In this document: positions 11,036 through 34,195 of the stretch, in pieces
How the letters are laid out: every line of letters starts with the position of its first letter
Position numbering within the stretch: position 1 is the stretch's first letter
Origin: Wuchereria bancrofti
Lineage: Eukaryota; Nematoda; Chromadorea; Rhabditida; Onchocercidae
NCBI GenBank assembly: GCA_005281725.1
Contig: SSBO01000008.1
Location: 5,132,011-5,196,010 of the forward strand
Direction: 5' to 3'
DNA: 64,000 nucleotides
Translations under genes and position numbers: made by a program
Notes under the pieces: generated by a model
What the model was told of the DNA's origin: nothing
What the model saw: the letters and a program-made list of their open reading frames with translations, nothing else
The model's database searches: none

Positions 11036-14000
11036 ATGTCAACTCGTACAACTGCTGGTGGTATTGGCTTTGCTGTTATGCAAAAGGTAAGATTGAAAAA
11101 AATAAATGAATGAAAAATTATTTCTATTTTATCAAATTTGAAATTTCAGGAAAACATTATTAATTTTAAACTTGGAATTATATATCTATCTATATGTCAT
11201 TGTATTTTTCCTTTTTGTTGCTATTGTTTTTTTTATCTTTCTTTTCACTTTTTTCGGAATTAGAATTGATTATTAGCTGTTATTTGGGGAGAAAAAAAAG
11301 GCAAAAAAGATAATTAAACAAAAATTCTATTCCAGGATTTAAATTAAAAAATTTTGCATATTAAAAAAAAATTTTTGGTAACTTTCTGTCTTTACTTATT
11401 TATTTCTCAAATATTAATTTTGAATATTAATATAACGACTAATTGATTATTTCAAAACTATTAATTTTAAAATACTAATACAACAATCGTTTTATATCTT
11501 AGATATTACTTGTTCTAGTAGTAAAGTAATACTATATGTCAAATATCGTAATGCTTTTTGTAATATTAATGATATATATAGTGATAACAATGTGATAAGA
11601 CTGATAATTTCATTAACTGTGATATTATATGTGTGTAAAATGATAATGAATAACTTATAGCAAGCATCAAAATTTAACGCTGAAGAAGCAGAAGGCTTAT
11701 TGGAATGGATTAAAAAGATAAGCGGTGAAAATATTTCCACTCAAGGAACACCCGAGAATTTTGCTAAATTATTGAAAGATGGAACACTTCTTTGCAAGTA
11801 AATTTAATTTCATATATTTCATTTTCAATTACATTCAAATTTTATCAATTTTTTATAGCATTATTAAATTTTAACACTTGTAAAATAATGAAAATTTATA
11901 CTTCATTTTAATTATTTTAATTAAAAAAAGTTTTTGCACAGATTCTATGAAACATTAATTGATGAAATTCGTTAATAAAAAGTTGCGAAAAAGTGGCATA
12001 TGTATATATGTGGGAATGTTGAAAATTGACAGAGCAAAAAATTGTTTTAAAAATTATATTAGTAATATTTTCTTTTTTTTTGTAATTGACCATTAGTAAA
12101 ATTTTTAAAACTTGTTAACTTAATAAATAAAACCAAAGAGATATGTGTCGAATTTTTTGTTATTATTTTAGAATTCTTTTTGTTTATTTTCTAAATTCAT
12201 TGCTAAATTTCTATTGAAAAAAACTGCAATAATAGTAAAAAAATTGAAATACTTTTTCTGATAATAATATTTTTGATATCATCGATATATGCGAATTCTG
12301 ATATTATTCAAATTTCATAATCACTATTGTATTACTATTATTTCTATTGCTATTATATTGTCTTATCGTTATTGTCATTTCGTTTCTATCATAATAATAA
12401 TAATAGCAATTACCATTATTATTATCAATTATTAATTGTCAGTTATTGCTTCAACAAGCTATAAAAATTTGGAAGTTATCGGAAAGTTGAATGTGAGATA
12501 GCTAATCTCGAAGTCGAGCTTATTAATTTCGTGGAATGATCGATGACTTATTTCAGATTGAGAGTCATTTTAAACTTTTAATATTTATTAATCATCGCAT
12601 CTCTGATAAATTCCAATAATTTCTTTCATGTTTGCCATTATTTTTCATTGATATAATCACTTGTCCCACTTTTCATTAATATTATGATAAAAACTTTATC
12701 AGCCATTAATTAGTCAATTATAGAATTCAATTATTCAGTGACAGATGCGAAAAAAGATTAATACTAAATAAAGATTTACATAGGTTCCTTTTTTATTTCT
12801 TAATTTGTTCTCAAAAAATTAGTTTTTCCTCTTAACTTTCTGAAAATATCTTTAATAAAATTTATTCACAAAAGCATTTCCATAATAAAGGAATAGTTTA
12901 AAATTAGATATTGCTAATTGCTAACAAAGAAGTAAATGATATATATTTTTGATGATTTAAATAGACATATTATTCTGGAGCAGATGCCATTCCGGATATG
13001 AACAACTGACAGGATGATGATAATTCAACGCAAGTTAGATGAAACGAAATATTTTTTGGTTTTTAAATTTGTATGATTGCATTATTGTTATCTTCAACAA
13101 ATTTGTAATCACATATTGAAGAAATTTTAATTGAATTGTTATAAATAATGATGAAATTTTTACTAACAAATTTGATTTTATTATTTCACTTCAGAATTTT
13201 TTTTTTTTGCATTTTATATTTTAACGGAACACATTTATACAATTCGTTTTTTTTTTTATTAAATGATAAAAGTAATTTTAATTACGTTTCAATTTCTTTT
13301 TCTCAAAAGAGAAACAAAAAATAGAAAACGCATCTTTCTTAATTAAATGACCAGTAAATAAAAAACTGTCACAGTAATCCAGTTATCGTTTATTATTATT
13401 ATTAATCCTCATGACATTAAAAAATAAAATTTTGATTAACCTTTTTCAAATGTTGTAATAATATTTTTTGATGAATGAATACGCTGATTGAATTAAAATT
13501 TTCAAACTTAATTATACTAATAATAAGCATTAATTCACGTGACGTGTTTTCATTTCAGATTAGCAAATGGTATTGAGCCTAATGCTATAAAGAAGATTCA
13601 AAAACCAATTTCAAATTTTGCATGCATGGAAAATATTAATGCATTCGTTGCTTGGGCTAAAACGATGGGTGTTCCAACTGAGGAAACTTTCCAATCTGTT
13701 GACCTTTTCGAAGGTCGCGATCTATTTTCCGTTTGTGTCACATTATTGTCGCTTGGCCGAAAAGTTCGTACTTTTTTTCAATATTACATTCTTTTCCTTT
13801 TTTTTAACAGATCCTTTTTATTGGCTGAATATATACTGATTGAATTAAAATTTTAAACTTAATTATACTAATAATATGTATAAGTTTCTTTTAGTCATTG
13901 GACTAAAAAATTTTCAAAATATCTTAAATTTGAAAATAATGATTATTACAGATTTGCCATACTGTATTATCATAAATAAAAGATTACCACTTTAAAAAAA

Positions 14001-14916
14001 TGAATTTTTTGAATATTTTTTCCAAATAACTTATTTTTTTAATTGAATTTTTATTAACTTCATAAAATTAAACACATTTTAATTTTTTTAACTTTTACTT
14101 TAGCATTCATTCATTTAAACATTTTATTGTTACTGTTTGAAACAATTTGCATTTAGCATTTGTGATATATTATGCACTTTTTTGCATGCTTTATATTTTT
14201 CTTATCTAAACGTAAGTATTACGTGAATGTGACATGTGTTCGACGTTACGTTTCTTATTTCAACTTACTACTACGCCTAATATTTCATAATTTACACAGT
14301 AATTAAAATGAAAGTAATAATAGTTGTAATAGCAATAAAAATAAGAAAAAAAAATTTAACTAATTAATGTTTTCCCACAATTTAAATCAACAAATATTAT
14401 TAAATATCCCATTTTTTTTGACCAAATTACTAGTATCTAATTTATCATTGTCAAAGAGAGAGAGAGAGAGAGAGGGAAGAAAGATTAAATTAACCAAACT
14501 AATTCATTTATTATCACTACTTTCTACTAATTTTTCAGTTGCAGCAAGCTGGCAAGTCGAATCCATTCTCTGGTTGAATTCTTCCAATTCATCAAGCTCA
14601 ATTTAATCCTATTCATTGGTCATATCATGAAATTAATGAAAAAAAGAAATAAAAAAAATTAATTAAATAAATAAAAAAAGAAACAAACAAAAAAAAAACA
14701 TTTAAGCAATAAAAGAAAATATAATTATTTTATTTAAAAAATTTTTAACATAATAATTTGCATTAATTAACTGATTTATTAATTAATAAATGCAAGAATT
14801 CATTTATTTCATTTCAATTGAAACAGTTGTATTATAATTTGCAGATGCAAAAAATTGGCAAACCACACCCCAATGTCACCAAACAAGAATTCGGTTATAA
14901 AATTCCACAACTGTGA
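11036..14916 (+). CDS. Calponin/transgelin-type single CH-domain protein
   Basis: Exons 11036-11086, 11661-11797, 13559-13763 and then one of two last exons: 14845-14916 (this model, 154 aa) or 14539-14577. All junctions are GT-AG and phases agree. The N-terminus [17 protein letters not shown], the CH domain (about residues 25-130, including [52 protein letters not shown]) and a short tail ([12 protein letters not shown]...) are typical of nematode calponin/transgelin-like proteins. These bind actin filaments in body-wall muscle or cortical cytoskeleton and lack catalytic activity. The ATG has an A-rich Kozak context (CAAAAATG). AATAAA signals lie at 15065 and 15072. The long second intron (1.76 kb) holds no coding. 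The family is clear; the exact orthologue is not. Confidence 0.85.
14455..14475. repeat. (GA)n microsatellite
   Basis: About ten AG dinucleotides in the intron shortly before the alternative last exon. Confidence 0.75.
14539..14577 (+). CDS. Alternative last exon of the CH-domain gene
   Basis: Behind a TTTTTCAG acceptor, in the same phase (0) as the final exon at 14845, this exon would finish the protein with [12 protein letters not shown] and TGA. The product would be 143 aa. AATAAA hexamers at 14648-14653 and 14666-14671 could polyadenylate this form before the downstream exon is reached. A GT within the exon (at 14573) could instead splice onward, but joined to 14845 it gives an unrelated frame, so a true alternative terminus is preferred. 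Confidence 0.5.
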   Translation: MQQAGKSNPFSG

Positions 14917-17900
14917 AATACTTTTGTGATCTATATTGCTTGTTCTTTTATTATAATTTTTTTTCTTAAATCCTTGTTAAAAAGTATATTATCATCAAAA
15001 ACGATATTTTTAATTAATTAATTTTTAAATTTAAGTTTTAAATACTGATAAAAAGAAACAGTAAAATAAAGAATAAAGAAAAGGAAGGAAAGAATGGTGC
15101 AGAATTTTTAGCTAATTCATCTGCTTAAATAAATAATGTTAATTTTTTTTTCTATTCGTATTGTTTATAAATAATTCTTTGAAATTATCAATTATAATAA
15201 ATTGCATAGTTGAACTTTTTTTATGTAAATGAAAAAAATGACTAAAAAAATATTTTATTTCCCCGAAAATGTATTCAATTGAATATATGTGTATGTTTTT
15301 TTTTTCTCTTTATGATATAAAATTGAATTTCGAATTATGCGAATAAATGCTGCAAAGTAGCATAAATAAATTACCAACAAATTTTTCTATTTTAATTCAT
15401 ATTAATAAAATTTTCTCCTTTTTTTCCAATGATTATCACATTATCAATATGCATTTGTAAGTTACAATCGAATATTAAATGAAAAAATATTTGCTAAAAT
15501 AAATTATTTGGGGCTAATAGTAGCAGTAATTAATACTCTTTAATTTAAATATTAAATTGGTTCATGCAACAAATACGATAATAAATTATTTATCGTAAGA
15601 GAAATGAAATCGAAAATTTTGATTGATTAGTTGTTTGATATATTTATTTTCTTTTTTATTTTATTTTACTTACTTTTTTGTTAAAACTATTGAAGTGATA
15701 ATAGCGCTATTTCGTTACTATTATTCGTAGTAATTAGTATATAAATAGAAGAATAGGACAAACAAAGTAATGATTGTTCTTTAATTTATTTTTTTGTTAT
15801 AAATTATTTAAATTTTTTTTTTCCAAAAAACATTTGAGCGAAAAAGAAGATATCAACAATTATTTTGTTATGTATGAATCAAATAAAATTTACTGGTGGA
15901 AAGACGAAAAAAAGCTAAATTAAATCTGAAAGAAGTTAAATTTTGAAAAGCTAAATCTAATTATATATACTACTTCACTAAGTTCATTAAACATCGAAAA
16001 ATGTTTTACTCATTTTTTTTCATGAAATTAACATACATAAATCATACTTCATTTAATAATCGAAATTGCTTTAATAAATATTTAAATAATATTGATTGCA
16101 TTTTAACGTTCATTTGATTTGTTTGAAACAATTAATTATAAATTTTATAAATCACTTAAATTACCTGAAAAGATGATCTTGATAGTTTGAAAACAAAAAT
16201 TAGCTACCAAAAAAAAATTGTAAATTTTACGTAAAGTTAACGTAACTTTTCTAGCATTTGTAAATTATATATGCCTTATTGATTTGTCTAATAAAACTAA
16301 ATAGGCATTTTTTATTTCCTTTTTTCTACTCCTTTATCCATTTATTTCTTAAAATTTTGAGAATTACGTACGTGTAATAACTATTTCCTTACTAGGCTTC
16401 CAGAAAAAAAAAAGATATTTGGCATTTCCTTGGCTTAAAATGAATAATATCTTATGCGATACTTTCTTGATCATTAATTTTGATCATTTTTTTGATCAAT
16501 TCAGTTTTGCTAAAATTGCTTGAGAAATGAAATTAATCAATTAGCTCAGAATAAATTAATTGGAATGATATCATTCAGATAAATTTTAACTTTATATAAA
16601 TTCATAACTTATTTATTAAAAGATTTTGTAAGCTAAATGAAGAAAGTTTAACATTTTATAGAAAATTTACCAAAAAAAAGAAAAGGATAAAACAGAGGGA
16701 GGGGAATACTCTTAGAGTTATAATTTTGTAATTTCATTTTTAAATTTGTTTCCCACTTTCCACTCTGATTAGATAGGTTTTTTATTTCTTACTTTACAGA
16801 TTTCTCAATGTTTCAAGTCGATTCTTTTTTTTCTTTCATATATCTGATAATTTTAATTAAACGTTAAATTATTTGCAAAAAAAAATATATATATATAAAA
16901 AGAATTGAAATGATGAGAAACTTGATTTATTTGAGCATTCATTTGCATTAACAATGATAATAATAATAATAGTAATAATAGTGATAATAATAATAATAGT
17001 AATAATAATAATACATCGCAACAAAGCGATAAGAAAGGTTACATAGAACACAAAAAATAAAGAAAATTAAAACAAAATATTATTATAAAACAAACGTCTC
17101 ATTGTCACTAATCACTAATACCAATAATAATTTCGCAAACACACACACACATACACAAACACACACACACACACATACACACACGCGCATACACATTGAC
17201 ACGGATTGATAGATATCTTTGCAAATATGGCATAGTAATTTAACCGCAATTAAAATGAAATGAAAATCAAAGGATTAAATTTCCTCGTTATAATTATTAT
17301 AAATTTTCATCCCGTGAGAACGATAATCATATTATGATTGTATGCCTTATCATTTAAAAAAAAGAACAAAAAATTCTAACTTTTCTAATTTTCTAAGTGA
17401 TTTAAAAAAAAATTGGAAGTTAAATTACACATCAAAAAATATGGTGACAAATAACTGTGAGAAAAAAAATTGCGACAGTAAAAGTATGTAACTTTCATGG
17501 CGCAATTTTCATGTACAAAATGAAATAAATTTCAAAAAACTGAATTGGAATTAACTTAATATTTTTAATTTTCTATGAATTATCAGAAATTTTGCAACAT
17601 ATGATTTCGTTCAATCTTTTCCAATCTATTTCATATATGATAAGAAGTAAATGACTTTTTACCATTTCTTATTTCAGTTTTCTATTTCCCATCCTTTGTT
17701 TGGTTAGTAGCATTAAATTTCATGCATAATTAATTCAAGAAACTTCTAAAATGTCCATAGTTTTATAACATAAAGGAACTGAAAATAAAATCTCTGTGAA
17801 TTTTACAACCTATTTCAGAGAAGAAAGTTCATATTAACCGCTTTTCATTTTCATTTTTTTTTAAGTAGAAGTGAAGTGTTCAGAAATGAATAATGTAATT

Positions 17901-18116
17901 TCAAAAACAAAAAACAACAAAAAAAAAAAAATGGAAAAACGAATTTCATGGACTACCAAGGCAAAAAAAAGCTTCATGTGTATATCTAAAAAAGATAGAT
18001 ATCCAAAAGAAATGAAGAAAGGTATTGCAATTTCAAGGTAAATTAAAGAAAAAAAAATGGCCAAAAACCTTAATCCTGCAGAACTTTTTTCAATATTTTT
18101 AAATCAAATTTAAAAT
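14917..18116. other. Intergenic between convergent CH gene and wts-1
   Basis: This holds the 3' UTR of the CH gene, then AT-rich DNA. There is a trinucleotide-rich AATAAT/AGT tract at about 16955-17015 and an imperfect (CA)n run at 17141-17187. Short antisense frames at 16869-17051 and 17861-18064 are low-complexity translations. The 3' UTR of wts-1 must lie just below 18117. No further gene seen. Confidence 0.5.
17141..17187. repeat. (CA)n microsatellite
   Basis: Imperfect ACACAC repeats interrupted by AT and GC steps, in the space between convergent genes. Confidence 0.75.
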
Positions 18117-28221
<10,105 letters not shown>

Positions 28222-28305
28222 CGATATTCCAATAACATTTCCAGAATTACTGGTAGTAGCAGTAGTTGAAATTTGTGCCGGATTACTAGTACTTGCTAAT
28301 GCAGG

Positions 28306-28323
28306 TCAATGTGGTGGAAACAT
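28306..28323 (-). other. Six-codon upstream frame (MFPPH-stop) in frame with wts-1
   Basis: On the minus strand, an ATG at 28323-28321 opens a frame that meets TGA at 28308-28306 after five codons. The same frame then stays open (PALASTSNPAQISTT...) into the annotated wts-1 start at 28221. It may be a minimal upstream ORF, a nonsense change, or a sequence error in a longer N-terminus. Confidence 0.4.
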
Positions 28324-30517
28324 CGTTTTGTTGTTGATTTCGTTAATAATTAATGCAATTTGAAGTTTTTCTTCTCTTCTTCAATAATTTATGAAGGAAA
28401 AAGATTCCAAAATTATAAAATCAAATTTGAAAAGTGTAAATATTTGTTTTATTTTCATTGAATTTAATAATAGTATTGTTGCATTTTTCCTTTTTTGCTT
28501 ACAGCGCCAATAATTCGTTGAATGATGAAAGAAGAAAATAGCAATATATCCACAATTGTTTCAATATAATCAATCCTTCAAATAATATGATAAATAAGTG
28601 GTCAAATAGGAAAAACAAAAAATTCACCAAATTAATCAAAAACTTAAGAAAATTAATAATCAAAGATTGAAATTATTGTCTTTAAAAAAAATAAATAAAC
28701 ATATAATATTACTACCATTCAATTATTAAATATAGAAAAAAACTGAAATTAACATCAAAAAAAATTTTTTTTTTTTGACCCATCATCATTTTTTTTAGAT
28801 TTTGAAATAATTATTTCTATCAAAAATTTTAAAAGAAATAATTTATGATGGATATATTCCGCTCAAATGAATATTTAGAGTTTATAAACAGAAATATCAA
28901 TCAAATCATCATTGATATCAATTAGTTCGGATATAATCATTAATCCGGAACTAGGACAAACTGTTTGGCAGTTATTTATCCGGAATTAGACAAGCTTTAC
29001 TGAGCAACTAGTTAATATATGTCAGTAAATGGAAAAAAAGAAATGAAAAAAACAAGAACGGACAAAAAATATTCAAATATGTGATACTTCCTTCCTGTAA
29101 TTCCGGTTAATCTACTTAAAATATATCAAATAAACACATAAGATATCAAAGTTTGAATCATCACTATTATCTTATCTTATCACGAACTGTTATCACTACT
29201 GCTTTCTTTATTGGGAAAAGGAAGTTATTTACTGGAAGCAAAAATAAATGGGAAAGTTAAGAAAGTTTTGACTAAGAATTAAAGTTTTATCGTATGGAAT
29301 AAAACGCAGAATAATGATTTACTTGAATCATTTCAATAAATCATTACGAAAAACACTCCAGAAAAGCAACAAAAATAAATATTGTAGAAATATTTATAAT
29401 CAATTTTTGCTGTCTTAAAAAAATATTTAATAAAAATCAATAAATAAAGAAATATTAATTTCAAAAAATAAATAAATAAAGAGGAAATAATAAGAATTAT
29501 AGATGAAATTTAAATATATTGGAAATAATTTCTCTCCTGGTAATTTAGATTGAGAAATTCGAAAAAATTAATGAATGATCCAATGAAGAAAAGCAAAGAG
29601 CTGATTGATTTCCAAATGCAAAAAAATAAATAAATAAATTTATTAGACAGATTTTGCTATTTTCACATAATACACCATTTTATATCAATTATAAAATTGG
29701 AAATTATATTGAAATACCGATGATGATGTGAAATGAATATCTGGTTAAAAAAGAAACAATTTATTATTAAACTTTTTTTTTTGACATCAAAATTTCAAAT
29801 AAAGTAACAGAATTGAAATTTAAAATTAGTCATATAAAATGAATGGAATGAAATCAAATGAAATGAAGCAGACGAAAAACGATGAAAAATAAAAGATGCA
29901 ATTTAATAAGGAACGGAAGAAAGGAAAAGAAAAAACAAAACAAAAATGAAGGTCATCAATTTTTATCTTTTCTTACTTTTTATTCATCTTGCATTACTAA
30001 TAGTACAAAAATCAAATTTTATTTTGGAATTGGAACTATTTTTAAAAATTTTTATCACAGTTTCATACTTGTTTACTTTCTTTTTTAATTTTTTTTTTTT
30101 AAAGTAAAATGAGAGGAAAAAAGTGATGAGAAAGAATTAAAAAAGTTTGCAAAAATAATAATTAGCAATTAATTTTTTTTTTTTCAATGATTAGTTGATT
30201 GTTTTGGTTTCATTGGTTGCTTTGGTTTAGTTTGGTTGATTCGATTCCGTTTGATTGGTTAGTTGGCTGATTGGATGGTTTATTTTATCGAAACATACCA
30301 TCAATCATCCAATAACACACATTAAATATATATCATCAATGAAAATCTTTCCATCATTTGCCTACTTTCTTCGTTTTTTTTATTTTTTTATTTATTTATT
30401 TATTTATTTATTTTTTTGCATAAGAATGTGTAAAATGCAAAAATTTTTTGATGAAAAAAAAGATCGGATGAATTGATAAAATGAAATAATTCGACGATGA
30501 AACAGCCTTTCGGAATG
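28324..30517. other. 5' flank of wts-1, no gene seen
   Basis: AT-rich sequence upstream of wts-1 on its strand. A degenerate pair 'atccggaaytag' near 28942 and 28978 stands out, with GAT/ATC-rich words around it. A short low-complexity frame at 29882-30088 is not convincing. Untranslated wts-1 exons could be here but cannot be recognised. Confidence 0.4.
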
Positions 30518-30779
30518 ATCAGCTATGTACAGCGGGTAATAAATTCCTCCCAGAAGCACAGGTATATATCGGATTCCAGGATAATCAGCTATGTACAGCG
30601 GGTAATAAATTCCTCCCAGAAGCACAGGTATATATCGGATTCCAGGATAATCAGCTATGTACAGCGGGTAATAAATTCCTCCCAGAAGCACAGGTATATC
30701 GGATTCCAGGATAATCAGCTATGTACAGCGGGTAATAAATTCCTCCCAGAAGCAAAAGTATGTATCGGATTCCAAGATG
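30518..30779. repeat. 66-bp minisatellite, four copies
   Basis: Copies begin at 30518, 30584, 30650 and 30714. The third is two bases short (TATATA to TATA) and the fourth has several substitutions at its end. The unit has 28 G/C of 66 bases, far above the surroundings. Because 66 is a multiple of 3 the array stays open in several frames. One reads QLCTAGNKFLPEAQVYIGFQ per unit; the two-base deletion shifts frames between copies three and four. An open frame continues past the array to TAA at 30916. Whether any of it is coding is unknown. Confidence 0.85.
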
Positions 30780-31177
30780 AAATAACTATTTGGAATAATC
30801 AATATGTAAACGAGATAAATTCTTATCGAGACAAACTTTCGAAATTATCAAAAGATGAAACATCTTTCAATTTATCATCAATATCATACGACGGAAATTC
30901 CAAAACTAGAATTTAAGATTAAAATCGAGTATAAATAGTTTAATGGTAGCAAATGATAAGAAGGAATGAAGAAATACAATGACCGATTTGTCAGTAACTA
31001 TGCAATTTCATAAATGCGAACTGATGATGAAAATTCGACACTATCATTCAATTATTTCATTTTCTTTCTTTCTATTCCAATAGTTAATTAGAATGAATGA
31101 AATTGATAATCGGGCAAAGAATTTAGGAAAAAATAAAATTTCAAATTTTAACAATAAGAATTCTCTTTTTTCTTTTG

Positions 31178-31470
31178 TTACTAATGAATCATATTATTTT
31201 TGCTACATAATGATGTATATATTATATATTTAAAAACAAAAAAAAAAACAATCGAAAATATTAAAAATTGATTTTTGAAGAAAGAAAAAAATATCAATAC
31301 TAATAATAATTTAATTGACGATCAATACTAATAATTTAACAGAATAAATTTCCTATTTTTTCAAAAATAAAAAAAATGAAAAAAGAAATTTGTTAATGGC
31401 AAATTAACAATAACAACAAAAGTTTAAATATACATCATTATGTAGCAAAAATAATATGATTCATTAGTAA
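31178..31470. mobile_element. Fold-back / MITE-like element with perfect 43-bp inverted repeats
   Basis: Bases 31178-31220 are the exact reverse complement of 31428-31470 (43 of 43), separated by 207 bases of AT-rich DNA without coding. If the outer TA on each side (31179-31180 and 31468-31469) is taken as a target-site duplication, the element is 31181-31467. Its ends are then CTAATGAATC...GATTCATTAG, compatible with a Tc1/mariner-type non-autonomous element. No transposase is present. It may alternatively be a hairpin-forming palindrome of other origin. Confidence 0.65.
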
Positions 31471-34195
31471 ATTCACTTCTCCTTTTCTTTTTTTCCTTTT
31501 TTTATTACGTTATCAGCACAGTTTCTAAAATAACCTTTTTGCAGAATTCATTTTAAAATTTGTCATTTTAAATGAGAAGAGAAAGAAAAATAAATGAAAA
31601 TTTTTAAAATATTTGAGAATAAAAAAAAATGATAATACCATTCTAATCTCATAGTGATAAAGTATCTTGTTTCGTTTTTTTTTCCTTTTTTTTTAAATAA
31701 ATTATCAAAAATGAATAAACCTCGAAGATTATCGAATTACAAATACTAAATTATTTGCATTCATAAATAAGCTTTTAGGAAAAATGATTCTAAAAAATAA
31801 CTTTGCAATTTAGTAATATAAAAGATGATAATAGTAAAAACAATAATAGTAAAACTTTATTATAATTAATAAGAAATTTGTAATAATACATGATTTTATG
31901 GTGTTCAAAGAATAAAATCATAATAATAAATAATTTTAATCAATAAACAACTTCAGAAACTAATTAAAACAGGTGATTTTAATTGTTTATAACCCAAAAA
32001 ACTAATAATGGTAAAAAATGATAGTAAAGCGGTAATATTAGAAAAAAATTATAACATAAATTATAAATTTATTTATTTAGGAATAACACACAATAATTTT
32101 ACAAAAAATAATTTCAAAAATAACTTTTAAAAGAAAATAATCAATCACCAAAGTTACCCATAGATTATTGCAAATTAAGCAAGCTACTTGCAAAAATCTC
32201 AGAAACCGAATTTTTTAGTTTCAAATTAAAAATTAAATCGATAAATAAAAGATTGGAAATTAAGTAGTATTTTAAAAAAGTTATCATAGATCAGTGACAT
32301 TTGCAAAACGCTATTAATAGCAACTGAAATTTTATAATTTGGTAAATTATCACATTCATTCGAACTTACATTTACAAATGAATCGAATTTTTTAGCTTGA
32401 TTTCTTTCAACAAATACTTATTCCGTTCATTAATTGCTTATTTCATTCACTAATTACTTATTCCTTTTATTAATTATTTATTCGAACTTTTGTTGGCAAC
32501 GGTTTTCTGAAAATTTATCAAAAATTTTTTGATAAAAAAAAAATGAAATCAGTGTAAAGAAGGAGAGAGAGAGAGAGACAGAAACAAGCAACGCTAAAAG
32601 AAATGGACAATGGACCGATATATATACAGAGACAGAGAGAAAGAGGAAAGGAAAAAGAGGGGAAAAAATTAAGTATAATAAAAAATTAAATATATATGTG
32701 ATGAAAATAATTTGAGATCAAATAAAGAAAATATTTTAGATCTCTTTTAATATTCATATAAATGTAAAAAAAAAAATAATTAGTAAAGTATGTGTTTATT
32801 TACCTAACAATTTTATCACATTTTTAGTTCTTTTCTTTAGATCGCAGAAAAGGAATTTTGAAAAAAAAAGAAGAAAAACTGTGCTGTTTCCTTTGTTTGA
32901 AATGCATTCTCTCTTCATTCATTTTTGACGACTATTTGCTTTGTCAGTTCAAAAATTTTTGCTTTCATCTCGAGAATTTTACAAAAAAAAAAAAAAAAAA
33001 AAAAAAAAGGAGAAAAAGAAAGAGAAGAGAGAAAAAAGAAAAAAAATTTTTTGCAAAAGATAAAAATGATGATAACAATTAATTAATTTTAAGCATAGCA
33101 AAAATGAGAATTTAGTGAGAGAAAAAAAACAAATAACTCAAAAATAAATGTTTGTATGGTAATGATATGATCTTTTTTTTGCCTGATAAAATAATTATAC
33201 TAAAAATATTTAATTGCTCACAAAGCAAAAAATAAAAGTAAAGAAATACTATGTTAATTTAGAAGAAAAAAAGGATTTGCTAATTTTTTTCAACATTTTG
33301 ACTCGTAGAAATTTGTGAAAAATGTGGCGCAAAAAAATAAGAAATGAAAATTAATATCGAAATAGTAATGGATAATAAACCAGAAAAAAAAATAATTTAA
33401 TAAGATAATAGTGAAATAACTTTTTCTTCAAATCACCTGAAATTCAACACCCATTAAGTATACAATACATCCTATCTTTTTTTTTTTAATATTATAACCA
33501 GAATACTCAGTAAAAAAAAAATTAGCAACCATACTTTTTTTTTTTTTTGTTTTTTGACTCGTAGAAATGTGTAAACATTTGGTTAAGCATTTTATTATTT
33601 CCATCATTTTCCTTCAATAAATAACTAAATGTTCCTAGTTAAGCGCAAAAATATGTTAATTTCAGGATTTAAATTTCAAAAACAAAACAAAAAGAAAACT
33701 AATTAACGGAACTGTCAAAATATGAAATTGTTATCATTTTCTCTCTATTCCTTGCTCTCTCTTACCAGTGAATGAAGTAAAAGATAAAAGTGATAAAAAT
33801 CGAAATCATCCAATAACTTAACAATAATAATAATGATGAAGGAATCAAAACGAAATTAAAAAAGAAAAGGCTAATTTGATAATAAATTAGCTGAATGAAA
33901 TTATCAGAAGAAGACGATAACGGTGAAGAAAAAGAAATATCAAAAATTTCCTATATCAATAACCATTAAATGATTCTATTCTTTTCACTATATATCACAC
34001 AAACATATTACAATAAATAAATCAATAACTGATCAATCAATCGTCAAATAAATTTAAACAATAATTCTGACAAAAAAAAAAGAAAAAACAATGATGAATT
34101 TCTGAAAGTTGTTGTACCAATTTTAAAATGATAAATTTTGCATTTATTTCGATCGAAATAAAAGTTTGGCATCATATTGATGCACGAAGAAGCAA
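31471..34195. other. Intergenic, no gene seen
   Basis: AT-rich with long A and T runs, notably a poly(A) tract near 32982-33008 and purine-rich stretches at 32560-32670 and 33005-33055. A frame at 32858-33082 is mostly Lys/Arg from the poly-purine tract and is not regarded as a gene. Confidence 0.5.

Noticed and set aside
11492..11740. Antisense frame overlapping the CH-gene exon 2
   Set aside because: Antisense shadow of a real exon plus intron; no family signal.
30404..30691. Minus-strand frame with GGIYYPLYIADYPG repeats
   Set aside because: Shadow of the 66-bp minisatellite, running out into T-rich DNA.
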